From: DATEGZ01 sp035519535
GTDB taxonomy: Bacteria; Acidobacteriota; Vicinamibacteria; Vicinamibacterales; SCN-69-37
NCBI GenBank assembly: GCA_035519535.1
Contig: DATIWF010000116.1
Span: 10,675-74,674, forward strand
Reading direction: 5' to 3'
DNA length: 64,000 nt
Every line of letters begins with the position of its first letter. Within the stretch, counting starts at the first letter, position 1. Shown in pieces: positions 51,106 to 60,053 of the stretch. A program made the position numbers and the translations under genes. A model generated the notes under the pieces. It was not told the DNA's origin. It made no database searches and saw only the letters and a program-made list of their open reading frames with translations.

Positions 51106-51166
51106 TGTAAACCATCGGCGTGCGGCGTGCGACGGCCGGGAGCGCGTGCGACTGCGCCTGGACGCG

Positions 51167-52249
51167 CTACCGCAGAATCTGTTCCAGGAACGCGAGCGCG
51201 CGGGGGTCCTTGGACTGGCCGAGCGCAGAGACCGCTTCCTTGCGGACCGCTTCGGTGCTCTTCGTGGACTTCGCGAGGTCGATGAGGGTCGGGACCGCCT
51301 GATCGTTCGGCAGCCGGCTCAGTCCCGACACCGCGCGCCGCTTCACATCGTCGTTCGTGTCTTTTTCGATGATCGCGAGCGTCGCGGCCAGGCCGTTGAC
51401 GCCGGCGCGCTGCGGGTACCAGTAGACGGCCTCCGCGCGGAGCCTCGCGTCGGGATCGTTCTGCGCGAGTGCGAGGAGTGCGTCGGCGGTGCCCGGCTGG
51501 CGCGTCTGGCCGAGCGACGTCACGAGCGACCGGCGCGTGGCGGGGTCCTTCTCGGCGGCAATCAGCGACCGCAGCGTGGCGAAGCCGTGCGCGCCGCGCA
51601 TGGAGCCCAGGTAGCTGGCCGCGCGGCGCCGCGTGTCAGCATTCGAGCTCGAGGCCGCCAGTCGATCGAGGATGGCGTCGGCGGCGGGATCGCGGTGGAC
51701 GGCGATGGCCGAGAGCGCGCCCTCGCGGAACCGGTTCTGTTCGTCGAGCGGCTGGCCATCGGTCTTCAGCAGGTTCTCGAGGAAGCGCAGGCTCTCGGTG
51801 CTCGAGATGCCGGTGAGCCAGTAGAACGTGCGGCCGCCGGCGTCCATCGGGCAGTCGTCGCCGACCGACCGCAGGCGTTCCATGCGCCCGTTGATCACCC
51901 GGACGAGCACGACGATGCCCGTGCCGCCTTCGAGCGCCACGGGGCCGGTGGGCGCTGCGATCTGGGGCGCGTTCATGGCCGGGCCCTGGCTCGGCTCGAG
52001 CATGTCGCCGCGGATGTAGCCGGTGCGGTCGGTGAACCACGTCGAGCACATGTTGCGCTCGCCGTCGATCATCGGCTCGCGCCACGCGACCCACACGGGG
52101 TCCGCGCCGCTGCCAACGGCCGACAGCTCGCGATCGATCGACGTCGCGGCGCGCGTCTCCACGCGCCCGTTCTGGACGAGCGGTTGCTGCGCCGCCTGCA
52201 CGAACGGCAGCGCCGCGGCCAGGGTCAACAGGGCAAGCGTCGTACGCAT
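51167..52249 (-). CDS. Secreted HEAT-repeat protein
   Basis: A 360-aa protein. The signal is TLALLTLAAALPFVQAA. An N-terminal unique domain (about 30-150, with VAWREPMIDGERNMCSTWFT) precedes about five HEAT repeats: REGALSAIAVHRDPAADAIL, RRRAASYLGSMRG, RRSLVTSLGQTRQPGTADAL, RAEAVYWYPQRAG and RKEAVSALGQSKDPRALAFL. It probably binds proteins in the periplasm. It follows the related TPR/HEAT gene by 64 nt, a gap that carries a short repeat shared with 63.5 kb. Confidence 0.75.
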   Translation of the reverse strand: MRTTLALLTLAAALPFVQAAQQPLVQNGRVETRAATSIDRELSAVGSGADPVWVAWREPMIDGERNMCSTWFTDRTGYIRGDMLEPSQGPAMNAPQIAAPTGPVALEGGTGIVVLVRVINGRMERLRSVGDDCPMDAGGRTFYWLTGISSTESLRFLENLLKTDGQPLDEQNRFREGALSAIAVHRDPAADAILDRLAASSSNADTRRRAASYLGSMRGAHGFATLRSLIAAEKDPATRRSLVTSLGQTRQPGTADALLALAQNDPDARLRAEAVYWYPQRAGVNGLAATLAIIEKDTNDDVKRRAVSGLSRLPNDQAVPTLIDLAKSTKSTEAVRKEAVSALGQSKDPRALAFLEQILR

Positions 52250-52255
52250 GAGCAC

Positions 52256-52313
52256 CCTTCTTGGAACCTCTCGGGAACGTCTCGGGAACCGCGAGGAACC
52301 CCTGAGGGCACCC
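52256..52313. repeat. GGTTCC-rich intergenic repeat
   Basis: Read on the minus strand: GGTGCCCTCAGGGGTTCCTC (52312-52293), then CGGTTCCC-GAGACGTTCCC-GAGAGGTTCC, a degenerate 11-nt repeat. The 20-mer recurs with one deletion at 63494-63512. Confidence 0.55.
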
Positions 52314-53822
52314 CTATTTGATGACTTCGAGCAGGTAATCCGCCGCGACCTTCGAGCGCGACGACATCTCCGCGAGCCGGCGCACGATCTCACGCTTCAG
52401 CTCGATGTTGGTCGTTTCCTTGCGCGCGATCGCGACGAGGCCGGTGTCGTTGTTCTGATTCGCGAGCGCGGAGATGATCGCCATCTTGGCGTCCTTGTCC
52501 TGCTCGGTGCTGTACATCTCGACGAGCGTCGAGCCCGTCTTGTCGACCTTCTGACTGCCCAGGCTGCGGACCGCCTGCTGGCGCACCACGGGCTCCTTGT
52601 CCGTCTTGGCGATCTGCAGCAGCTGGTCGACCGCGCCCATCGAGCTGAACGCCCGCACCATCGCGATCCGCAGGTCCTTGTCCGGCTCCTTCTGATACAG
52701 CGTCCACAGTTCCTGCGGCGCGGCCAGGTCGGTCAGGTTGCTGACCGCGCGCGACCGCAACTCGGTCGGCGCGCCGCTTTGGACGATCGTGATGAGCGAT
52801 GACTTGTCGCCGCTGGTGCGATACGCGTCGATGATGGCGCGCTTGATCGAGAGGTCGGTCGTTGACTCGTAGATCTGACGCATGTCGGCGGCTGTCGTCG
52901 GCTGCTTGCTCCGGCGCGTGGCCAGGTAGCTGATGGCCTCTCGCTGGAGGTCCGGGTTGCCGCTGCCCTTGGCGTAGCTGAGCACCACTTCGTGAGCGCG
53001 AGGTTGATCACTCAGCGCGAGAAGGTAGAGCGCCCGTCGCTTCAACGCCAGCGAGTTGGTCCCGGTGAGGACGGTCTCGCAAAGCTGGGCTCCGCGGACC
53101 GGGTCGGAATTCATGATTCCCTGAATCGCCAGCAGCTTGATGTCGTCGTCATCGATCGCGCCCACCGCCGGCTTCTTGACGTCGGCTTCAAGTACCTTCG
53201 CGTCGTTGAGGTAGCGGCTCTGTGGGTAGTCCTTGCGCAAGGTGCCAATCGTCTCGAGCGCGTCCTGGCCTTTGCCGAGCTTGTACTGGGCGAACGCCTT
53301 CCAGTACAGCGCGCCGTCGGCGTGCGTGCCCTTCTGGCTGATCGTCCGGTCGAATCGTACGATCGCCTGGTCGAACTGGCGCTGTCCGAGCAGGCTCAGC
53401 CCCGAGCTGTACGTGCTGCTCTCGGAGTCCTGGCCGGCGAAGGCGAACCCGCGGTCCTGCCAGCCCATCAGATCCATGCGCAGCTCGGGCATTTGGAAGC
53501 GCCATTCCTGGGCCTGCTCGCGCGCGCGGTCGGCTTCCTCGCGGGCCCGTTCGGCGGCCTCGCGGATCGCCTGCGTGTCGATCGACTGCGCTGCGACTTG
53601 CGCGGCGCGCACGGCGTCTTCGATCGCCAGGCGATCGATGACCGGCGGCGCCACGATGACGCTCGGCGGCTCGGGCGGCACGGGCAGGGGCGCGACCGGC
53701 GCGACGGCGGGCGGCCGGGGGGCTTCCGCGGGGCGCGGGGGCGGCGCGGGCGGCGGCGTCTGCGCGGCGGCCAGCATGGGCACGAGCATCAGGATTCCGG
53801 CGAACGGGGCAAGTCGCGTCAT
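52314..53822 (-). CDS. Secreted protein with Pro-rich linker, TPR-like and HEAT repeats
   Basis: A 502-aa protein. The signal MTRLAPFAGILMLVPMLAAA is followed by a Pro/Ala linker (about 22-58), a charged helix (AREEADRAREQAQEW), a TPR-like region (GLSLLGQRQFDQAIVRFDRT, ALYWKAFAQYKLGKGQDALE) and six or more HEAT repeats to the C-terminus. ATG 53822 has GAGG 7 nt upstream; GTG 53837 would shift it into the anti-sigma end. It lies directly behind the anti-sigma gene, so it is likely part of the sigma regulon. It may be a scaffold for a periplasmic complex. Confidence 0.75.
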   Translation of the reverse strand: MTRLAPFAGILMLVPMLAAAQTPPPAPPPRPAEAPRPPAVAPVAPLPVPPEPPSVIVAPPVIDRLAIEDAVRAAQVAAQSIDTQAIREAAERAREEADRAREQAQEWRFQMPELRMDLMGWQDRGFAFAGQDSESSTYSSGLSLLGQRQFDQAIVRFDRTISQKGTHADGALYWKAFAQYKLGKGQDALETIGTLRKDYPQSRYLNDAKVLEADVKKPAVGAIDDDDIKLLAIQGIMNSDPVRGAQLCETVLTGTNSLALKRRALYLLALSDQPRAHEVVLSYAKGSGNPDLQREAISYLATRRSKQPTTAADMRQIYESTTDLSIKRAIIDAYRTSGDKSSLITIVQSGAPTELRSRAVSNLTDLAAPQELWTLYQKEPDKDLRIAMVRAFSSMGAVDQLLQIAKTDKEPVVRQQAVRSLGSQKVDKTGSTLVEMYSTEQDKDAKMAIISALANQNNDTGLVAIARKETTNIELKREIVRRLAEMSSRSKVAADYLLEVIK

Positions 53823-53829
53823 TGGGGCC

Positions 53830-54618
53830 TCACTCACTTGAAGTCAGAAGGTCTTTCTGTCGTGCATGAATCTGGTTGGCGACGGCGCGAACCTTGAACA
53901 ACAGGCTCTCATCGTCGATGCGGGACCGCAGGGACTTGAAATCCTTCGCGGCCACGTGCTCCGGGCTCCTGGCGACCTCGACGAGCACCGACTCGAGGTC
54001 GTCGAGCATCTGCGCGAACTGCAGGTCGCCGTTCTGTTTGGCCGTCACGCGATACAGCCGGCCGGAGGCGACGAGGTCATCGGCGGTCGCGCGCTCGAAC
54101 GAGAGATCCGCGCGGTCATCGGGCGCGTTCATCAGCTCGACGAGCAACATCTCGGTCTGCTGAAAGTGATCGTCGAGTGCGGTCAGCAGGACGCGCTCGC
54201 GATCGCGGGCCTGGCCGCGCGCGCTCGCTGCGGCGGCGGTGACCGTCGCCGGGGCCGTCGGGACGCCGCCCGCCGGCCGCGGCTCGCGGCTCGAGCGCCA
54301 CTCGTACCCAATCGCCACAGCGATGACCACGACGGCCGCGAATGCGATGGCCGGGACCAGCCGCCACATCCACCCGGTGGACCGGCGCTCGGGCAGGGAA
54401 GCCTGCACCCGCGCCCACATCGTGCGCTCGAACCCGTCGCCGGGCTCGGGGACCGCGGCCGCGTCCACCATCCTCAGCGTCTCGCCGAGCTCCGCCCACG
54501 CCTGCCGGCACGTGCCGCAGGTCGCGAGGTGCTCGTCGATGCGGCCCTCTTCGTTAGGGCTGCCTTCGCCGTAGAAATGGAGGATGAGGTCCTCGTCGCT
54601 TGGGTGCCACATGGTCAT
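53830..54618 (-). CDS. Membrane anti-sigma factor with zinc-finger (ZAS) domain
   Basis: A 262-aa protein. The N-terminal ZAS domain has the H-x3-C-x2-C core EHLATCGTCRQAW; a single transmembrane helix (LVPAIAFAAVVVIAVAIGY, about 85-105) links it to a periplasmic helical part (about 130-262). It should hold the ECF sigma factor encoded just upstream. The start is uncertain by a few residues (ATG 54618, ATG 54612 or GTG 54621). Confidence 0.85.
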   Translation of the reverse strand: MTMWHPSDEDLILHFYGEGSPNEEGRIDEHLATCGTCRQAWAELGETLRMVDAAAVPEPGDGFERTMWARVQASLPERRSTGWMWRLVPAIAFAAVVVIAVAIGYEWRSSREPRPAGGVPTAPATVTAAAASARGQARDRERVLLTALDDHFQQTEMLLVELMNAPDDRADLSFERATADDLVASGRLYRVTAKQNGDLQFAQMLDDLESVLVEVARSPEHVAAKDFKSLRSRIDDESLLFKVRAVANQIHARQKDLLTSSE

Positions 54619-54668
54619 CACTTCAAACCTGGAACTTCGAACTCACCGACTTCCCGACTCCCTGACTT

Positions 54669-55244
54669 TCACGATCCCTTCAGCTCCATGAGCGGTTTGA
54701 GCGCGACTCGCATCTTGCGCACCGCCCGGAAGATCGAATGCTTCGCGGCGTTCGACTTCAGATCCAGCGTCTGACAAATCTCCTCGATCGAGCAGCCGTG
54801 ATAGTGCCGCATCAAGAACGCCGCCCGCTCCTGCGGGCTCAGGGCGCCAAGCGCCTCCTGCACGCGCTCGCCGATCTCGCCTGCGTAGACCAGGTCGTCG
54901 ATCGACGGGGCCGACGAGGTGGGCGCCATCTGCTCGAGGTGCTCGTCCGACTCGGCGGATTCGCGACGGGGCCGGGCTCTCATGTAATCGATCGCGCAGT
55001 TGAATCCGATCCGGTAGAGCCATGTCGCGAAATTCGATCTCGCCTCGAAGCGGCCAAGCTGTCGATACGCCCGGACGAACGTTTCCTGCACGACGTCTTC
55101 GGCGTCCTCGGGCCGGCCGGTCATGCGGTACGCCAGCCGGTAGATGCTGCGGCTGTGCCGCTCGACGAGCACCCGGAAGGCGTCCTGGTCGCCGCCACGA
55201 GCCTTGGCGACGGCCTCCGCGTCGTCCGAATGCATCTGCTTCAT
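54669..55244 (-). CDS. ECF RNA polymerase sigma factor
   Basis: A 191-aa sigma-E type factor. Region 2 contains RGGDQDAFRVLVERH, RMTGRPEDAEDVVQETFVRA and NFATWLYRIGFNCAIDYMRA; region 4 contains ALGALSPQERAAFLMRHYHGCSIEEICQTL and NAAKHSIFRAVRKMR. It lies 50 nt upstream of its anti-sigma gene. A GATACT box about 45 nt upstream of the start (minus strand) could be its primary-sigma promoter; an ECF autoregulation site is not clear. Confidence 0.93.
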   Translation of the reverse strand: MKQMHSDDAEAVAKARGGDQDAFRVLVERHSRSIYRLAYRMTGRPEDAEDVVQETFVRAYRQLGRFEARSNFATWLYRIGFNCAIDYMRARPRRESAESDEHLEQMAPTSSAPSIDDLVYAGEIGERVQEALGALSPQERAAFLMRHYHGCSIEEICQTLDLKSNAAKHSIFRAVRKMRVALKPLMELKGS

Positions 55245-55309
55245 TAGACGGGTCGCTGTCCGGCCGGTTAGGAACGCGGGACCGGGCAGTATCTTTCCTC
55301 TACGATAAT

Positions 55310-56260
55310 TTACGTACTTCTGTTCTGCGCCGCGAGTTCCGTCAGCGTGCCGGCGAGTCCGGTTGCGAGCGGCGTCACGGAGAAGCCGAGATCGCGGATC
55401 GCGTCGGCGCTCGCGACGGGCCAGTCGTGCCTGAACACTTCGACGTCGCCGCGCGTGACGAGCGGCGGTTTGCCCGTGACGCGCGCCCGCAGTTCTTCTT
55501 CGGCGCCGATGAGGTCGGCGAGCCAGTAGGGCAGGCGTCGCGGCAGGCGCGTGCCGAGGTGGTCGCGCAGGATCTCGAACGCGCGCCATTGCGGGGCATT
55601 CTCGCCGCCGAGCTCGTAGCGCGATCCCGGCGTGGCCTTCTCGAGCGCGAGCGCGTGGCCGAGCGCGACGTCTGTGACGTGCGCGAACGACCAGATGCGC
55701 TCGGGGCCGATGACGCCGGGCAGCTTGCCCGCGCGGTGGTCCGCGAGCAGCCGGCCGACGAGGTTGCCCTCCGACATCACGCCCGGGCCGTAGACCACGC
55801 CGGGGTACAGCGTGACGATCGGCGCGCCGGCATCGCGCGCGCGCTGGGCGATGACGTTGGCGGCCGCTTTCGTACGCTGGTAGTCGTTGGCGAGGATGGG
55901 CGCGTCGTGGCCGGCGGGCGGCCGCGCCAGGAATGACGACGTGTAGACGAGGCGCGGGATCTTGAGGTCGCGGGTGATCGCGATCGCGTGCTCGAGGCCG
56001 CCGACGTTGACGGCGTCGAACTCGCGCGGGTCCCGGCGCCACTGGCTCACGAGGGCAGCTGAGTGGCAGATGGCGTCCACGCCGCGCGCGGCCGCCTCGA
56101 ACGCGTCGCGGTCCCGCACGTCGCCGTCAATCGCGCGACCAGGGAGCCCGGCGCGTGTGGCCCCTCGCGCGAAGACGATGACCTCGTGGCCGCGGGCCGC
56201 GAGCGTGTGCACGATGGTGCGCCCGAGGTACCCGGTGCCGCCCGTGACGAGCACGCGCAT
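55310..56260 (-). CDS. NAD-dependent epimerase/dehydratase (extended SDR)
   Basis: A 316-aa protein with VLVTGGTGYLG (Rossmann GxxGxxG) and the YxxxK pair in NDYQRTKAAAN. VYTSSFLARPP supplies the Ser. It resembles atypical SDRs such as HpnA/dihydroflavonol-reductase-like proteins that act on sugars or lipids. A specific substrate is not assignable. The start ATG 56260 is 30 nt from the divergent rhomboid ATG, so both genes share a minimal promoter region. Confidence 0.8.
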   Translation of the reverse strand: MRVLVTGGTGYLGRTIVHTLAARGHEVIVFARGATRAGLPGRAIDGDVRDRDAFEAAARGVDAICHSAALVSQWRRDPREFDAVNVGGLEHAIAITRDLKIPRLVYTSSFLARPPAGHDAPILANDYQRTKAAANVIAQRARDAGAPIVTLYPGVVYGPGVMSEGNLVGRLLADHRAGKLPGVIGPERIWSFAHVTDVALGHALALEKATPGSRYELGGENAPQWRAFEILRDHLGTRLPRRLPYWLADLIGAEEELRARVTGKPPLVTRGDVEVFRHDWPVASADAIRDLGFSVTPLATGLAGTLTELAAQNRST

Positions 56261-56277
56261 AGCGCATTGTCCTACGT

Positions 56278-56283
56278 TATGCT
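56278..56283 (+). promoter_or_regulatory. TATGCT -10-like box, 7 nt before the rhomboid start
   Basis: TATGCT ends 7 nt before ATG 56291, inside the 30-nt divergent gap. There is no SD. Confidence 0.5.
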
Positions 56284-56290
56284 TTCGGGC

Positions 56291-57145
56291 ATGTTCAAGC
56301 GCCAGACGACCGGCTCGGTCGTCTGCGTCTCGTGCGGGTACCTCGTCGGCGTCAACGACGAGCGCTGCTATCACTGCGGGCGTCGCAACCCGGGGCTCTG
56401 GGGCTTTGCACCGGCGATTCGCCGGCTCGGCCACGATGCGGGATTCGTCCCCTTCGTCACGGCGTTCTGCATCGTCATGTACGGGATTTCGCTGCTGCTC
56501 TCGGGCCCGAACATCACCACGATGGGCGGCGCGCTCGATTTCCTCGTGCCGTACCAGCCGGTTCTCGCCGTGCTCGGGTCGAGCGGCTATGTTCCGGTGC
56601 TGGGCTACGGCCGGTGGTGGACGATCTTCAGCGCGTCGTGGCTCCACGGCGGCGCGCTGCACATCCTGTTCAACATGATGTGGGTGCGCCAGCTCGCGCC
56701 CGATGTGGCCGAGATCTACGGCCCGGGCCGCATGATCATCATCTACTCGGTCGCCGGTGCCACCGGCTTCCTGCTGACGTCGGTCGTCGGCGTCTTCCTG
56801 TCGTTCCTGCCGTTCCTGCAGCCCGCGCCGTGGACTGTGGGCGCCTCGGCGGCCATCTTCGGCCTGCTCGGCGCGCTCGTGCACTACGGGCGCCGTTCGG
56901 GCTCGCGTGTCATACACTCGCAGGCGCTCTACTATGCCGTCGTGCTCTTCGTCTTCGGGTTCGTGATGCGGGGCGTCGATAACTACGCCCACGCCGGCGG
57001 GTTTCTGGGCGGGTATCTCGCCAGCCGCGTGCTGGATCCCCTCAAGCCCGAGCGGATCAACCACCTCGTGATCGCGCTCGGCTGTCTCGCGGTCTCCATC
57101 CTCTCGATCGTCGCGTCGGTCGTGTTCGCATTCCTGGGGCGGTAG
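56291..57145 (+). CDS. Rhomboid intramembrane serine protease with N-terminal zinc ribbon
   Basis: A 284-aa protein. The N-terminal zinc ribbon (CVSCGYLVG, CYHCGRRN) is followed by a rhomboid core with WTIFSASWLHGGALHILFNMMW, the catalytic Ser in VGASAAIFGLLGA (about residue 186) and the catalytic His in NYAHAGGFLGG (about 235). Six or seven helices are seen. The ribbon may read redox or metal state, but that is speculation. A few nt separate it from the TDH gene. Confidence 0.9.
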   Translation: MFKRQTTGSVVCVSCGYLVGVNDERCYHCGRRNPGLWGFAPAIRRLGHDAGFVPFVTAFCIVMYGISLLLSGPNITTMGGALDFLVPYQPVLAVLGSSGYVPVLGYGRWWTIFSASWLHGGALHILFNMMWVRQLAPDVAEIYGPGRMIIIYSVAGATGFLLTSVVGVFLSFLPFLQPAPWTVGASAAIFGLLGALVHYGRRSGSRVIHSQALYYAVVLFVFGFVMRGVDNYAHAGGFLGGYLASRVLDPLKPERINHLVIALGCLAVSILSIVASVVFAFLGR

Positions 57146-57147
57146 GC

Positions 57148-58167
57148 GTGCGTCGACCTGTCGTTCTCATCACCGGGGCGTCCGGCGAAATCGGCCACGG
57201 CCTGATCGAACGGCTCGCCGCCGACGGCGGCCGGGGCATCGTCACGCTCGACCTGGCGCCGCTCGAGCCGCCCCAGGCCAGGCTCGTGCAGCGCGAGGTG
57301 ACCGGGTCGATCCTCGACCACAGCCTGCTCGAGCGGATCCTCTCCGAGTTCGAAGTCGATCTGATCTTCCACCTGGCCGCCCTGCTGTCCACCCGGTCCG
57401 AGTTCTCCCCGGTCACGGCCCACCAGGTGAACGTGGAGGGCACGCTGCAGCTGCTCGAGTTCGCCCAGCACGAGGCGGAGTCGCACGGCCGGCCCGTCAC
57501 CTTTCTCTATCCGTCGTCGATCGCCGCCTACGGCCTGCCGTCGCTCGAAGCCAAGAAGCACGCCGGCCGCGTCCGCGAGTCCGACTGGACGCAGCCGCGG
57601 ACGATGTACGGGTGCAACAAGCTGTACTGCGAGCAGCTCGGCCACTACTACGCGCGGTTTTACAAGCAGCTGTCGGCCGAGTCGCAGAGCGGGCGCGTGG
57701 ATTTCCGGGCCGTCCGCTTCCCGGGCCTGATCTCGGCGGTGACCGTGCCGTCGGGCGGGACGTCCGACTACGCGCCGGAGATGATTCACGCCGCGGCCCG
57801 CGGCGAGCCGTATGCCTGCTTCGTGCGGCCGGACACGCGCATCCCCTTCATGGCGATGCCCGACGGCGTGGCGGCGCTGCTCACGCTGGCGACGGCCCGG
57901 CCCGACCGGCTCACGCGGACGGCGTACAACCTCGGCGCGTTCGCCCCGACCGCTGACGAGGTCCGCGCGGAGGTGCTGCGCGCGTTTCCGTCGGCCGTCA
58001 TCACCTATCAGGTGGACACGAAGCGACAGGGCATCGTGGACTCCTGGCCCGAGGACGTGGACGACACGGCCGCGCGGCGCGACTGGGGATTCGCGCCCGC
58101 ATACGACTTCAGCCGCGCGTTTCGCGACTACCTGATTCCCACCATTCGGCAGCGCTATCGCGCGTAG
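57148..58167 (+). CDS. L-threonine 3-dehydrogenase, SDR type
   Basis: A 339-aa protein oxidising L-threonine to 2-amino-3-ketobutyrate with NAD. ITGASGEIG, the YxxxK in MYGCNKLYCEQLG, and the signature FRAVRFPGLISAVTVPSGGTSDYAPEM match short-chain-type TDH enzymes from Flavobacterium, Cupriavidus and animals rather than the zinc medium-chain type. PFMAMPDGVAAL is also characteristic. The GTG start is just after the rhomboid gene. No kbl gene is seen in the window. Confidence 0.82.
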   Translation: MRRPVVLITGASGEIGHGLIERLAADGGRGIVTLDLAPLEPPQARLVQREVTGSILDHSLLERILSEFEVDLIFHLAALLSTRSEFSPVTAHQVNVEGTLQLLEFAQHEAESHGRPVTFLYPSSIAAYGLPSLEAKKHAGRVRESDWTQPRTMYGCNKLYCEQLGHYYARFYKQLSAESQSGRVDFRAVRFPGLISAVTVPSGGTSDYAPEMIHAAARGEPYACFVRPDTRIPFMAMPDGVAALLTLATARPDRLTRTAYNLGAFAPTADEVRAEVLRAFPSAVITYQVDTKRQGIVDSWPEDVDDTAARRDWGFAPAYDFSRAFRDYLIPTIRQRYRA

Positions 58168-58269
58168 CTGCAGAATCTGCGATCGCGGCGGTCCGTTCGC
58201 GTCGCAGAATTTGCACCGGCCTCTCGATTTCAGCCGTGTTGTCGCGCGCGAACGGGAATACAGGTTGCA

Positions 58270-58683
58270 ATGCGCTGCCGCATGCAGCGCCTGCGGCTCG
58301 AGGACGTCCGCGCCTGGCAGCTCGCGCACGCGTTCACGGTCGAGGTCTGCGGGCTCCTCAAGGGCAGCCCCATCGCGAGCGCCGACATGCGCTTCTGCGT
58401 GCGTCTCTTCCGGAGCGCGCGCACGATCGAGGGCAGCGTGGCCGAGGCGTTCCGGCGTGGCGCCGACGAAGCGTCGGCTCGATGCCTCGGTGACGGGCTC
58501 GAGGCGCTTGGCGCCGCGCTGGTCGCGGTCGAGGACGGCATCGACCGCGGGTACTTCTCCCGGCGCGCGAGCGAGCCGGCGATCGAGCTCGGCCGGGGTC
58601 TCAGGCAGACGCTCGAGTCGCTGCACGCGTACCTGGAGCGATGCGCGCGGACCAGAGGGAGGGGCGCGAAGACACGTATATGA
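58270..58683 (+). CDS. Four-helix-bundle (S23-type) protein
   Basis: A 137-aa protein with LEDVRAWQLAHAFTVEVCGLL, then FCVRLFRSARTIEGSVAEAF and DGLEALGAALVAVEDG. This matches the four-helix-bundle family first seen encoded in 23S rRNA intervening sequences, whose role is unknown. Here it is a free-standing gene. The 102-nt gap before it holds two GCAGAATyTGC boxes (58170 and 58205 region). The start may be 58270 or 58282. Confidence 0.65.
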   Translation: MRCRMQRLRLEDVRAWQLAHAFTVEVCGLLKGSPIASADMRFCVRLFRSARTIEGSVAEAFRRGADEASARCLGDGLEALGAALVAVEDGIDRGYFSRRASEPAIELGRGLRQTLESLHAYLERCARTRGRGAKTRI

Positions 58684-58684
58684 T
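58679..58684 (+). promoter_or_regulatory. TATGAT -10-like box, 6 nt before the ferredoxin GTG
   Basis: TATGAT overlaps the stop of the preceding gene and ends 6 nt before GTG 58691, with no SD. Confidence 0.55.
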
Positions 58685-58690
58685 CGGCGG

Positions 58691-59038
<348 letters not shown>

Positions 59039-59042
59039 CCCG

Positions 59043-59618
59043 GTGATCGACCCCGCGCTGCTCGTCCGCGCCTATCGCGAGGGCATTTTTCCGATGGGCC
59101 TCGAGGGCGGGGAGATCGGCTGGTTCTCGCCGGACCCGCGCGGCATCATCCCGCTCGACGCGTTTCACGTGCCGTCGCGCCTCGCGCGCGTCGTACGGCA
59201 CGGCACGTTCGAGGTGCGTGTCGACACCCGCTTCGAGGACGTCATGCGCGCCTGCGCAGCCCGCGAGAACGACGGCACGTGGATCACCGAGGAGATCATC
59301 GACAGCTACACGGCGCTCCATCGGCTCGGCGTGGCGCACTCGATCGAGACGTGGCACGCCGGGTCGCTCGCCGGCGGCCTGTACGGCGTGCACCTCGGCG
59401 GCGCGTTCTTCGGTGAATCGATGTTCCACAGAGTCACCGACGCGTCGAAAGTCGCGCTCGTCGCGCTCGTCGATCGCCTCGTGCGCCGCAACTTCGTGCT
59501 GCTCGACGTGCAATGGCTCACTGCCCACCTGGAGCAATTCGGCGCGATCGAAATTCCGCGCGCGCGGTACCTCGCGATGCTCAAGCCGGCGCTGGCGCGG
59601 GAGTGTTCGTTCCTGTAG
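59043..59618 (+). CDS. aat: Leucyl/phenylalanyl-tRNA-protein transferase
   Basis: A 191-aa N-end-rule enzyme that adds Leu or Phe to proteins with N-terminal Arg/Lys for ClpS/ClpAP. Conserved YREGIFPMG, IGWFSPDPRGIIP, GTWITEEIIDSYTALHRLGVAHSIE and GGAFFGESMFHRVTDASKVAL are present; the N-terminal segment before AYREG is short. The GTG start is 4 nt after the ferredoxin stop. A GGCAGAA short repeat (59618-59633) follows. Confidence 0.94.
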   Translation: MIDPALLVRAYREGIFPMGLEGGEIGWFSPDPRGIIPLDAFHVPSRLARVVRHGTFEVRVDTRFEDVMRACAARENDGTWITEEIIDSYTALHRLGVAHSIETWHAGSLAGGLYGVHLGGAFFGESMFHRVTDASKVALVALVDRLVRRNFVLLDVQWLTAHLEQFGAIEIPRARYLAMLKPALARECSFL

Positions 59619-59651
59619 GGCAGAAGGCAGAAGAACCTCTTACGAACCCCG

Positions 59652-60041
59652 TCAGTGAATCGTGGGCGCTTCCTCCAACGTAAACGCGGCGATCTTCACG
59701 TCGAACAACTGCCCCGATTGCGCGGCCATGTGATACGTCCCCTCCATGCGCCCGGTCGGCGTCGGGAGGTTGGCGCCGGAGGTGTAGGTGAACGACTCGC
59801 CGGGGCCGAGCGCCGGCTGTTGACCGACGACGCCGAGGCCGCGGACCTCTTCGGTGCGGCCGTCGCCGTGGGTGATAATCCAATGACGCGACAGGAGCTG
59901 CACCATTTCGGCCGTCTGGTTCGTGATCGTGATGGTGTAGCGGAAGAACCACTCGCGGCGCAGCGGACGCGAGCGCTCGCGGTCGAACTCCGCGTTCACC
60001 GACACGCGCACGCCCTGCGTGGTTGCCTCGGACATGGACAT
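59652..60041 (-). CDS. apaG: ApaG-like protein
   Basis: A 129-aa beta-sandwich of the ApaG/DUF525 family, with VRVSVNAEFDRERS, RYTITITNQTAEMVQLLSRHW, VRGLGVVGQQPALGPGESFT and GRMEGTYHMA. It has no known enzyme activity. The start may be 60041 or 60035 (tandem ATGs). It is divergent by 12 nt from the small Cys protein. Confidence 0.9.
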   Translation of the reverse strand: MSMSEATTQGVRVSVNAEFDRERSRPLRREWFFRYTITITNQTAEMVQLLSRHWIITHGDGRTEEVRGLGVVGQQPALGPGESFTYTSGANLPTPTGRMEGTYHMAAQSGQLFDVKIAAFTLEEAPTIH

Positions 60042-60053
60042 GACGCCATCATG

